The notes beneath the pieces are model-generated. The model saw nothing but the letters and a program-made list of their open reading frames with translations, was not told the origin of the DNA and did not search any database. DNA of 7,960 nt from NCBI GenBank assembly GCA_903822375.1, contig CAIJOU010000063.1, forward strand, positions 1-7,960. Direction: 5' to 3'. Shown in pieces: positions 1 through 6,124 of this stretch (positions are counted from its first letter, which is position 1; each line of letters begins with the position of its first letter). The DNA is from Candidatus Hydrogenedentota bacterium. Lineage in GTDB: Bacteria; Hydrogenedentota; Hydrogenedentia; Hydrogenedentales; CAITNO01. The position numbers and the translations under genes are program-made.

Positions 1-779
1 AAGCGTTCGATGCCTTCACGCAGCCGGTAGATGGTGTTTCCACCGCCCGTTCCCATACCGGGAGCCCTGCTGCTAAGGTCCACATCCTGGTCCGCCTTTG
101 GAAACAATCCGTGAATCGTTCCGCCGTAATAGGCCAGGATGGAGGGGTCCAAGGCCCCGCTGTTGTCGGTAACCATGGCCTCAATGGCCTTCTCAAGCTG
201 GACCGGCACGGGAACATCCAAGTTGGTGGGCACTTCGTCCGGGTTCAAAAGGGGAAGAATCGCGCTGACCAGTCCGAAACTGCTCAATGGCGCCATATCT
301 CCGGGATTGTAGTCGGCACGGTCAAAGATCCAACCCCAGTAGGCATACGACGCATCAATATCACGTGCGCACTTGCCGCCATTTGAATGCGCATAACCCA
401 AGCACCAGTTGTGATTGTCGTCCTTTGCATTCTCTTGGGCCACTTTAAGGTCCGGGTCCGATGGGCAGAATATAATGTTCGGGTCGGTGAGGTATTCCGG
501 GTAGAGGCCAAACACCCACGGGCCCAAGTCCAGCACACCGGTCCAATTAACGCCGTCCTGTCTGACTCCTGAACCGACCTGCATGGGCGGGAAGGCTCCC
601 TTCGATTCGTTGGAGTACATCTTGAAGACCAGCCCCCACTGCTTCAGGTTGTTTTGACAGCTGGAGCGGCGGGCCGCCTCCCGGGCCCGGGCAAGCGCCG
701 GCAACAGAATGGCCGCAAGAATACCGATGATGGCAATTACTACCAGCAGTTCGATGAGCGTAAATCCCTTCTTGCGCAT
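1..779 (-). CDS. Prepilin-type (DUF1559-like) protein, C-terminus cut off by window edge
   Basis: Reading from the ATG at 779-777, the minus strand stays open for 259 codons to the left edge, so the C-terminus lies outside the window. The protein starts MRKKGFTLIELLVVIAIIGI, a textbook class III prepilin leader: short basic n-region, cleavage expected between G5 and F6, Glu at mature position 5, then a hydrophobic helix to about residue 28. The next part (RAREAARRSSCQNNLKQWGL, then YPEYLTDPNIIFCPSD near residues 95-110) is typical of the large DUF1559/H-X9-DG pilin-like families of PVC and Hydrogenedentota-type genomes. The last visible residues, TIYRLREGIER, align with the same words in the paralogue at 1172-2195, so only the C-terminal DGH region should be missing. 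It is likely exported and processed by a prepilin peptidase into a pseudopilin-like surface or secretion component; the exact role is unknown. It has its own promoter (857-885). Confidence 0.88.
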   Translation of the reverse strand, partial: MRKKGFTLIELLVVIAIIGILAAILLPALARAREAARRSSCQNNLKQWGLVFKMYSNESKGAFPPMQVGSGVRQDGVNWTGVLDLGPWVFGLYPEYLTDPNIIFCPSDPDLKVAQENAKDDNHNWCLGYAHSNGGKCARDIDASYAYWGWIFDRADYNPGDMAPLSSFGLVSAILPLLNPDEVPTNLDVPVPVQLEKAIEAMVTDNSGALDPSILAYYGGTIHGLFPKADQDVDLSSRAPGMGTGGGNTIYRLREGIER

Positions 780-785
780 AACTTA

Positions 786-803
786 TATACCCCTATGCGT
801 TGA
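786..803 (-). promoter_or_regulatory. Conserved leader block / ribosome-binding region, first pilin gene
   Basis: On the coding strand this reads TCAACGCATAGGGGTATA and ends 6 bases before the ATG at 779. Exactly the same 18 bases lie before the paralogue at 2201-2218. The AGGGG inside it is the only Shine-Dalgarno-like sequence near this start, although it sits a little far (about 12 bases) from the ATG. Identity in an untranslated stretch between two genes that differ elsewhere suggests function or recent duplication. Confidence 0.5.
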
Positions 804-856
804 ATTCCCGCGGACGCAGCCACCCAGCAACACTCCGAGGACCCGACCGCGAAATC

Positions 857-885
857 ATAATAATATAAAGGGCGAAAAATGACAA
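857..885 (-). promoter_or_regulatory. Sigma70-like promoter of the first pilin gene
   Basis: On the minus strand a -35 box TTGTCA (885-880) is followed by a 17-bp spacer and a -10 box TATTAT (862-857). This predicts a transcript start near 850 and a leader of about 70 nt before the ATG at 779. The call is strengthened because the same boxes with the same spacing precede the paralogue (2275-2303). Identity spans 873-893 versus 2291-2311 (21 nt), extending upstream of the -35 box. Confidence 0.7.
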
Positions 886-890
886 TAGCC

Positions 891-934
891 TGTTTGGAGC
901 CGTTTTGAGCCCATTTTGGGCCGCTTTGGGACCA
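891..934 (-). other. Phased short A-tracts upstream of the pilin promoter
   Basis: The minus strand has four runs of three or four A (plus-strand T runs ending at 895, 906, 917 and 927), spaced 11, 11 and 10 bp apart and each followed by a G/C-rich group. They start just upstream of the -35 box at 880-885. Helically phased A-tracts are known to bend DNA and can act as upstream activating DNA. They could equally be four decayed copies of an 11-bp tandem unit. The paralogous promoter lacks this array. Confidence 0.4.
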
Positions 935-936
935 AA

Positions 937-988
937 GCCCACCAGCACGGTTCCCCGTCAGAGTTTCCGGGGAACCGTGCAGTGGGGC
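937..988 (-). terminator. Strong hairpin between the two pilin genes, possible terminator
   Basis: GCACGGTTCCCCG at 945-957 and CGGGGAACCGTGC at 968-980 are perfect 13-bp inverted arms around a 10-nt loop. GCCCAC (937-942) and GTGGGGC (982-988) can extend the stem with one bulge. The structure lies about 185 nt past the stop of the second pilin gene and upstream of the first gene's promoter, where a terminator would insulate the two. Only a short TTTGG follows on the minus strand, so it is not a classical intrinsic terminator. A second perfect dyad (923-929 with 932-938) abuts it and competes for bases 937-938. Confidence 0.4.
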
Positions 989-1171
989 TGCAGGAAAGGC
1001 ACGCAGTCAGCGACCGTGCGCGTTCAGGGCACCAAACGACAACCGTTCCACGAAGAATACACCGCCGGTGATTCACCGTATGCTCGGCAGGACAGCCCAG
1101 AACCCCGTTCAGACGAAGCGCTCCTACGCAAAGCTGCGTCCGGCAAACAGCATGCGGCACATCCGCCCGCG
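989..1171. other. Spacer without a convincing gene
   Basis: This stretch is the remaining 3' flank of the second pilin gene. Open frames exist on both strands, but none combines a ribosome-binding site, recognisable motifs and a sensible position. I see no promoter, tRNA or tandem repeat here. With the leader, promoter, A-tracts and hairpin to its left it makes up the 392-bp gap between the two pilin genes. Confidence 0.5.
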
Positions 1172-2195
1172 TTAATTTGCCGTAAACAGCGCCATAATAT
1201 TGGCCAAGCCCGAGTTGACCGGCGGGCTTCCTGGATATTTGACGAACTCAACATGCCCGTCCATGTAAAGAACGTTGCACCCGCCGGGGATATGGTTGAA
1301 CAGCGGTGCCGTGCCCGCAGTGCCCAAATCGTCCAGCATGATAAAGGTCGAGCTTTGCGCCGCCGCCGAAGCGCCGGGATTGTTGATGTCCGTAATCAGG
1401 AAGCGTTCAATGCCCTCCCGGAGCCGGTAGACGGTGTTGCTGTGGCCATTGCCGTAGCTTATTCCGTTCGATGCCGTGAGGAAAGAGCCACTTGAATCAC
1501 TGTCAACGGCACTGTTTACCAGTTGGGCATTTGCCGCACTGGGAGAGGCAAGCGCAATGGCAACACCGGGGGTTTCCCAAGCCCATCTGCGCGATAGCCA
1601 AGGCCAATTGCGCCGGGACAAGGGCACCATCGGGAACGGCCGCGCCAAGCGCGCTGGCCAGATCCGCCACATAGCATTGTGACGCGGGTAAAAAGTCGTT
1701 GTTGTCCATCAGGTCCAGCACCCAGCCCAAGTAGACATAGCTCATGTCAATGTCGGAAACACCATTGCCGGCACCGAGATGGTAACCAATATGCCACTTG
1801 CCCTTGGTGAGGCCAATGGCGGGGATATCCTCATCGCGCAGGTTGTCAACCTTCTCCGTCGCATCCGACGGACAAACGATGATAGACGGATCCGTCAGGT
1901 ATTCCGGATAAATTGCGGTTACTTTGGGGCCGGCCGCGATGTAAAGCTGCCATTTGCCAAGATCATTGGGGGACTGATTCTGGGCGATCTCGAGTTCCAT
2001 CGGCGGGAAGGAACCCTTCGATTCATTGGAATACATCTTGAAGACCAGCCCCCACTGCTTCAGGTTGTTCTGGCAACTGGAGCGGCGGGCCGCCTCGCGT
2101 GCGCGGGCGAGCGCCGGCAACAGGATGGCGGCAAGGATGCCGATGATGGCGATGACCACCAGCAGTTCGATGAGTGTAAAGCCCTTATTTCGCAT
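1172..2195 (-). pseudogene. Prepilin-type (DUF1559/H-X9-DG-like) protein, frameshifted
   Basis: The ATG at 2195-2193 opens MRNKGFTLIELLVVIAIIGI, a class III prepilin leader (cleavage after G5, Glu at mature position 5, hydrophobic helix to about residue 28). YPEYLTDPSIIVCPSD follows at residues 96-111. The frame is correct to about N208-P209, then reads nonsense (RCCHCACLSQ) and stops at 1503. The +1 frame from the same point continues the family sequence: TVYRLREGIERFLITDINNP, then the signature NHIPGGCNVLYMDGHVEF and the natural end at the TAA at 1174-1172. The crossover is a run of five C on the coding strand (plus-strand G at 1568-1572). With four C the gene would encode 340 residues without any stop. 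A sequencing error or very recent mutation is therefore likelier than an old pseudogene. It is a close paralogue of the gene at 1-779, sharing a 38-nt identical run (2032-2069 versus 616-653), and has its own promoter at 2275-2303. Confidence 0.85.
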
Positions 2196-2200
2196 ACCTC

Positions 2201-2218
2201 TATACCCCTATGCGTTGA
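2201..2218 (-). promoter_or_regulatory. Conserved leader block, second pilin gene
   Basis: The coding-strand sequence TCAACGCATAGGGGTATA ends 5 bases before the ATG at 2195 and is identical to the block at 786-803. Here a second purine stretch, GAGGT (2200-2196), sits directly against the start codon, too close for a normal Shine-Dalgarno. The AGGGG inside the block is therefore the likelier ribosome-binding site. Confidence 0.5.
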
Positions 2219-2274
2219 TGACCTGCGGACGAGAACGCCCGGATACACCCATAAAACGCCCTGACCGCAGAAGT

Positions 2275-2303
2275 ATAATAATGCAAAAGACGAAAAATGA
2301 CAA
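2275..2303 (-). promoter_or_regulatory. Sigma70-like promoter of the second pilin gene
   Basis: The minus strand shows TTGTCA (2303-2298), a 17-bp spacer and TATTAT (2280-2275), giving a predicted start near 2268 and a leader of roughly 70 nt. Both boxes, the spacing and the first spacer bases match the copy at 857-885. The conserved stretch runs on past the -35 box to 2311. Confidence 0.7.
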
Positions 2304-2312
2304 TAGCCTGTC

Positions 2313-2340
2313 TGAACGGGAGAACTTTCTGCACCGTTCA
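2313..2340. promoter_or_regulatory. Dyad between divergent promoters, possible operator
   Basis: TGAACGG (2313-2319) and CCGTTCA (2334-2340) are perfect 7-bp inverted arms 14 bp apart. The dyad lies between the leftward pilin promoter and the rightward phosphoesterase promoter, and its right arm overlaps the proposed -35 box of the latter. Arm centres are 21 bp apart, two helical turns, which suits a dimeric regulator. Short dyads also arise by chance, and no regulator gene is in view. Confidence 0.3.
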
Positions 2341-2367
2341 CAGTCAAAGCCTTTTCTAAGCTACAAT
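2337..2367 (+). promoter_or_regulatory. Possible promoter of the phosphoesterase gene
   Basis: TTCACA (2337-2342) and TACAAT (2362-2367) each match five of six consensus bases, but the spacer is 19 bp, longer than ideal. A start near 2374 would leave about 19 nt before the ATG at 2393, just enough for its ribosome-binding site. The upstream in-frame ATG at 2366 would lie inside the -10 box and be untranscribed. Confidence 0.4.
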
Positions 2368-2392
2368 GCGGCCGCAACAAGAGGACCATTGC

Positions 2393-3358
2393 ATGCCCAA
2401 GAAAAAGCGGCTGATACTAATACTGGCGATTCTCTCGGTCATTGTGGCCGGCGTATTTGTGAACCGTTGGATTGCCGTGGCGGGAATCGCCGCAATCGCA
2501 GTCTTGATGGGTTCCAAGCGGCTGTTTCGGTATGCCCGTGCCCACAAGGGCAGCGAGCAACTGGGTCAGGACTGCAGACCGTACAACACGGTTGCCCTGC
2601 TGGAAACGCTCAAGGCGGCGGAAAAGCCCGGCGAGCCGTTTTCTTTTGTGGTGTTGGGCGACAACCGTGCCACAAAGAAGATACCGCCTGTGATCCACCG
2701 TCTGGCACGGCAGGAGAATCCGGCCTTTCTCTTTAACACAGGTGACCTGGTGCGGTTCGGCACGGCCGTGGAATACGTGGACCGTTACCTGCCGCTGTTA
2801 CGGATTATGGAGCCCATTCCGGTGTTCAGTGTGCCGGGCAACCATGACCGCGGCGCACGCAACGATTTCGCCGGCTACAGGGCCGTGCAGGGCGCGGAAC
2901 GGTTCTCCTTTGACTACGGCCCCTGCCGCTTTGTCGGGGTGAACAACGGAAAGCGCGCGCGAATGGAGGAGGACGACATCGCCTATTTGCGCCGTGAACT
3001 GTCTAAATCGCCCATCCGTCAAAAGTTCGTGTTTATTCATATCCCGCCGACCTATTTTGAGGACGGCTTGGTTACCGTGTCGAAACGCCGCGGGTTTGTA
3101 AAATGCCGCGGGGAGTTTCGTGCGCTGATGACGGAGCAGCAGGTCGATGAGGTATTCATGGGCCATATCCACGGGTATGCGAGCAGGATGGTGGACGACG
3201 TGCGCTACACGCTGACGGCGGGGGCCGGCGCACCGCTAAGCAAGCGGCTGCCGGTTGAAGCGCAGGTGTACAACTATGTTGTCTGTCATGTGGACACACA
3301 GGGATACCGGCGTGAGGTGGTGCGCTGCATCGACGGGGAATGGGTGCGGGGCGAGTAA
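2393..3358 (+). CDS. Membrane-anchored calcineurin-like metallophosphoesterase
   Basis: The product is 321 residues. I chose ATG 2393 because AAGAGGA (2379-2385) lies 7 bases upstream and the proposed promoter overlaps the earlier ATG at 2366. The N-terminus MPKKKR precedes two hydrophobic stretches (about 7-23 and 27-40) and then a basic segment SKRLFRYARAHK, which suggests a membrane hairpin with the catalytic domain in the cytoplasm. The metallophosphoesterase motifs appear in order: VVLGDNR (87-92 region), NTGDLV (115-120), PGNHD (148-152), FIHIPP (214-219) and GHIH (257-260). The first motif is D-N-R instead of the usual D-x-H, a variant I recall from one subgroup of calcineurin-like phosphoesterases. 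Family members hydrolyse phosphomonoesters or diesters with two metal ions; the substrate cannot be told from sequence. It is divergent from the pilin genes and has its own promoter, so a link to the downstream sugar genes is not implied. Confidence 0.88.
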   Translation: MPKKKRLILILAILSVIVAGVFVNRWIAVAGIAAIAVLMGSKRLFRYARAHKGSEQLGQDCRPYNTVALLETLKAAEKPGEPFSFVVLGDNRATKKIPPVIHRLARQENPAFLFNTGDLVRFGTAVEYVDRYLPLLRIMEPIPVFSVPGNHDRGARNDFAGYRAVQGAERFSFDYGPCRFVGVNNGKRARMEEDDIAYLRRELSKSPIRQKFVFIHIPPTYFEDGLVTVSKRRGFVKCRGEFRALMTEQQVDEVFMGHIHGYASRMVDDVRYTLTAGAGAPLSKRLPVEAQVYNYVVCHVDTQGYRREVVRCIDGEWVRGE

Positions 3359-3377
3359 AGGGTGGCCGGCGCCGTGT

Positions 3378-3406
3378 TTGACTGTCCGGCGTCCGCTTCG
3401 TATGCT
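3378..3406 (+). promoter_or_regulatory. Promoter of the epimerase-kinase pair
   Basis: TTGACT (3378-3383, five of six consensus bases), an exact 17-bp spacer and TATGCT (3401-3406, four of six) predict a start near 3413 and a leader of about 35 nt to ATG 3448. This makes the earlier in-frame ATG at 3415 an unlikely start. I found no comparable promoter before the kinase gene, so it probably drives both genes. Confidence 0.5.
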
Positions 3407-3447
3407 GTAGCGCAATGGCATATGCCGCCACTCAGGGAGAGCATGCA

Positions 3448-4587
3448 ATGGAACTTTACGGCAAGAACTATTCGGTGAAGGAACTGCGCCGCCGCGTGGG
3501 CAACATGGACCAGATCGCGGGGGTGCGCACGGTGCAGTTGGACGACGGCAACGAGCGGCCAACCCGCGCCGCGGTCATCCATACCGGTTCGGGTCTGGAA
3601 ATCACCGTGCTGCTTGATCGCGGTCTGGACATCGCCTCGGCGAGCCACTGCGGCCGGGCGATGGGCTGGCGCTCGACCACGGGCAATGTGGCGCCGCAGT
3701 ACTATGAGCCGGAGGGTCTTCGCTGGCTGCGCAGCTACTTTGGCGGCCTGGTCACCACTTGCGGGCTCACCAATGTCGGCGCCCCCGCTCCGGACAGTCC
3801 GCTGAACGGGCGCGGCCTGCACGGCCGCATCGGCAACACGCCGGCGCGCAACATCCGCATCATCCAGGAATGGCAGGACAACGACTACGTGCTGTGCGTG
3901 CAGGGCACGATGCGCGAGGTGAGCGTGTTCGGAGAGAACCTGACCCTCACGCGCAGCGTGGTCACGGTGCTGGGCGAAAACCGCTTTTGGATACGCGACG
4001 TGCTGAGCAACGAGGGCTTCAACAAAACGCCCTACATGCTGCTGTACCACTGCAACCTCGGCTGGCCGGTGGTGGACGAGGGCTCGCGGCTCATTGCCCC
4101 GAGCCGTTTCGTTGCTCCGCGTGACGCCGAAGCGAAGAAGGGCATGGAAAGCTACGGCCGCATGGACGCACCCACCCACGGTTATGCCGAGAAGTGCTAC
4201 TACCATGACATGGCACCGGCCAGGGACGGGTCGGTCACGGCGGCGATTGTGAATGACGGTTTCGAAAAGGGCAACGGCTTCGGAACGTATGTTCGATACA
4301 ACAGTGACGAACTGCCGCGCTTCGTCCAGTGGAAACAGATGGGCGAGCAGGAGTATGTGTGCGGTCTGGAGCCGTGTACCTGCGGCATAGAGGGCCGCTC
4401 GGCGGACGAAAAGAACGGCCTGCTCAACTTCCTGAAGCCCGGCGAGTCGCGCGAGTTCAATCTGGAATTCGGGGCGATCACGCACGCCGCGGAGGTGCAG
4501 GAAATAGAGAAGGCGGCGGCCCGCGTGAAAACGGGTTTCACCGACAGCTATCTGGACTTTGTCAAACCGGCAAAGCGGCGCGGCTAA
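3448..4587 (+). CDS. DUF4432 aldose 1-epimerase family protein
   Basis: The product is 379 residues. ATG 3448 is preferred over in-frame ATG 3415 because CAGGGAGA (3433-3440) lies 7 bases before it. The sequence carries the DUF4432 hallmarks of the galactose-mutarotase-like beta-sandwich fold: LLDRGLDI (55-62), YFGGLVTTCGLTNVGAP (97-113), GLHGRIGNTPA (123-133), LLYHCNLGWP (198-207), FVQWKQMG (292-299) and GLEPCT (306-311). By analogy with GalM, H201 could be the general acid and E308 the general base; that assignment is inference. No signal peptide is visible, so the protein should be cytoplasmic. Aldose 1-epimerases interconvert alpha and beta anomers, and the galactokinase-family gene 115 bp downstream would use the alpha anomer. 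The pairing suggests this protein replaces GalM here. DUF4432 proteins as a group are poorly characterised, so the sugar is uncertain. Confidence 0.85.
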   Translation: MELYGKNYSVKELRRRVGNMDQIAGVRTVQLDDGNERPTRAAVIHTGSGLEITVLLDRGLDIASASHCGRAMGWRSTTGNVAPQYYEPEGLRWLRSYFGGLVTTCGLTNVGAPAPDSPLNGRGLHGRIGNTPARNIRIIQEWQDNDYVLCVQGTMREVSVFGENLTLTRSVVTVLGENRFWIRDVLSNEGFNKTPYMLLYHCNLGWPVVDEGSRLIAPSRFVAPRDAEAKKGMESYGRMDAPTHGYAEKCYYHDMAPARDGSVTAAIVNDGFEKGNGFGTYVRYNSDELPRFVQWKQMGEQEYVCGLEPCTCGIEGRSADEKNGLLNFLKPGESREFNLEFGAITHAAEVQEIEKAAARVKTGFTDSYLDFVKPAKRRG

Positions 4588-4629
4588 ACGGGGCAGAACG
4601 GCAAAGCGCCGCTTCGCGGGCAAATGCGC

Positions 4630-4646
4630 TCCCAGGCACCCTGGGA
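4630..4646 (+). other. Small intercistronic hairpin
   Basis: TCCCAGG (4630-4636) and CCTGGGA (4640-4646) form a perfect 7-bp stem with a 3-nt loop between the epimerase and kinase genes. No T-run follows, so termination is unlikely. An RNA-stability or processing role in a shared transcript, or chance, is possible. Confidence 0.3.
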
Positions 4647-4702
4647 ACGGTACAAAGAGGTTGCACTCAACAGAGCACTGAACAACATTGGAGTACGTTG
4701 GC

Positions 4703-6037
4703 ATGCGGGGGACATTGACTGAGAAGTTTCGCGCCGCGTTTGGCGATGCCGGTGAGCCGCGTCTTTTTCGCGCCCCGGGCCGAGTTAACCTGATCGGCGA
4801 ACACACGGACTACAACGGGCTGCCCGTGCTGCCCATGACGATCGCGCAGGAGATTCGCATTGCAGTGCTGCCGCGCGATGACGGGCGCATGCTGCTGCGC
4901 AACACCCATCCTGACTTCCCGCCTCTGGAGTTCGCAAACGATGACGCCATAGCCCCCTCTCCCCCAGGCTCGTGGGACAATTATGCCAAGGCGGCCGTGG
5001 CGGGCATCAACCAGTGCCTCACGCCGCACACGCGGCCGGGCTTCTCCCTGCTGGCGGACGCGGACCTGCCGAACGGGGCGGGCCTGAGTTCGTCATCCGC
5101 ACTGGTGGTCGCCTGCGCGCTTGCCTACATGGACGCGCTGGGGCTTTCACTGGAGCATGACCTGCCCCGTCTGAAACTCGCGGCGATGCTGGCCGATGCG
5201 GAGCATTTCGTGGGGACCCGCGGCGGCGGCATGGACCAGGCGGTCATTTTGGCCGGGACCGTGGGACGTGCCTGCAAGATCGATTTCTTTCCGTTGCGCG
5301 TCGAGTCAGCGCCGCTGCCGGACGACTGCGAGGTGGTGGTCTGCGACTCAACGGTGAAGGCGGAAAAGAGCGGCGCGGCGCGCTCTCTTTATAATATGAA
5401 CCCCCGGCTATGCCACCTCGGCTGCGAGCTCGTGCGCACGCGGCTTGCGGAGGAGTTTGGCGAGGAGGTGGAAGTGGAACGGCTGGGCGACCTATGGTAC
5501 GGCCCCCTGTGCCTGACCACGCGCGAAGCCGAGGCGCTGTTCATGCGAGCGGTGCCGGAGGGGCCGGTGCCACTGGTGGAAATTGCCCGGCGGCTGCGGC
5601 AGAAACCGGAGAAGGTGGTGGCGCGATGGCTGGAAGAAGTGCCGGTGATGGACGGAGGCTACGACATTCTGGCGCGGTTGCGGCACCAGGCCGGGGAATA
5701 CCGCCGCGTGGAAACGGCGCGCGACGCGCTGTTCGCGGGTGACTCCGCCGCGCTGGGCCAGCTCATGAACGAGTCCCATGCGAGCTGCCGCGACATGCTA
5801 GGCATCAGTACACCCGAACTGGACCGGCTCACCGAGATCGCGCTGGAGGCCGGCGCGCTTGGCGCCCGGCTCACCGGCGCGGGCTTTGGCGGTGCCACCG
5901 TCAATCTCGTGCCCGCCAACCGCGTGGAACGCTTTATCGAGACGGTGGGAAGACGGTATCACGAGGAGTATCTGGGCCGTGACGGGGACGCGTCGATCTT
6001 TGTGGCGCGCACGAGTGCGGGTGCGGGCCCGGTATAA
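4703..6037 (+). CDS. galK: Galactokinase-family GHMP kinase (GALK2-like)
   Basis: The product is 444 residues from ATG 4703, preceded by TTGGAG (4688-4693) 9 bases upstream. The in-frame TTG at 4688 lies inside that ribosome-binding site. All three GHMP signatures are present: APGRVNLIGEHTDYNGLPVL (24-43, the galactokinase signature, with R27, E33 and D36 for sugar binding), LPNGAGLSSSSA (122-133, ATP phosphate loop) and GARLTGAGFGG (387-397). D178 in GTRGGGMDQ is the expected catalytic base. The reaction is ATP-dependent C1 phosphorylation of galactose or a relative. It is about 60 residues longer than E. coli GalK (382). The extra length lies between the YN motif (Y230) and LTGAG, around residues 240-330, where human GALK2 also has an insertion. 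LMNESHASCRDM (354-365) likewise resembles GALK2. N-acetylgalactosamine is therefore a credible alternative substrate. It follows the DUF4432 gene and probably shares its transcript. Confidence 0.9.
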   Translation: MRGTLTEKFRAAFGDAGEPRLFRAPGRVNLIGEHTDYNGLPVLPMTIAQEIRIAVLPRDDGRMLLRNTHPDFPPLEFANDDAIAPSPPGSWDNYAKAAVAGINQCLTPHTRPGFSLLADADLPNGAGLSSSSALVVACALAYMDALGLSLEHDLPRLKLAAMLADAEHFVGTRGGGMDQAVILAGTVGRACKIDFFPLRVESAPLPDDCEVVVCDSTVKAEKSGAARSLYNMNPRLCHLGCELVRTRLAEEFGEEVEVERLGDLWYGPLCLTTREAEALFMRAVPEGPVPLVEIARRLRQKPEKVVARWLEEVPVMDGGYDILARLRHQAGEYRRVETARDALFAGDSAALGQLMNESHASCRDMLGISTPELDRLTEIALEAGALGARLTGAGFGGATVNLVPANRVERFIETVGRRYHEEYLGRDGDASIFVARTSAGAGPV

Positions 6038-6043
6038 AAGTAA

Positions 6044-6065
6044 CACTCGTCCCTGTGGAGGAGTG
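6044..6065 (+). terminator. Weak hairpin just after the kinase stop
   Basis: CACTC (6044-6048) pairs with GAGTG (6061-6065), and TCC (6050-6052) with GGA (6057-6059), across one G-G mismatch and a 4-nt loop. It starts 7 bases after the stop codon, where a terminator would sit, but no T-run follows. The TGGAGGAG in its right arm also looks like a ribosome-binding site for a doubtful 62-codon frame at 6067. Confidence 0.25.
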
Positions 6066-6124
6066 AATGCCCGCATGCGTGGCCTTCAAGTGGAGACGCG
6101 GCATTGGGGCTTGCGTTCTTCCGT

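Noticed and set aside
855..1160. 101-codon minus-strand open frame between the pilin genes
   Set aside because: It runs through the hairpin, A-tracts and promoter, and has no family-like sequence.
905..1495. 196-codon plus-strand open frame across the hairpin and the end of the second pilin gene
   Set aside because: It overlaps the conserved C-terminal pilin region on the other strand, has no ribosome-binding site, and translates through the intergenic hairpin.
1571..1578. GGGAAAC heptamer as a programmed -1 frameshift site
   Set aside because: It is in the right phase for -1 slippage, but the continuing family sequence is in the +1 frame, so -1 slippage would not rescue the protein.
4660..4688. 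TTGCAC with AACATT as a promoter for the kinase gene
   Set aside because: The -10 box matches only three of six bases and the predicted start falls in the ribosome-binding region; co-transcription with the epimerase gene is simpler.
3286..4806. 506-codon open frame on the minus strand, antisense to the epimerase gene
   Set aside because: The plus strand has clear DUF4432 and galactokinase motifs; the antisense product is rich in H, A and R and lacks any family motif, as expected from GC-biased codon use.
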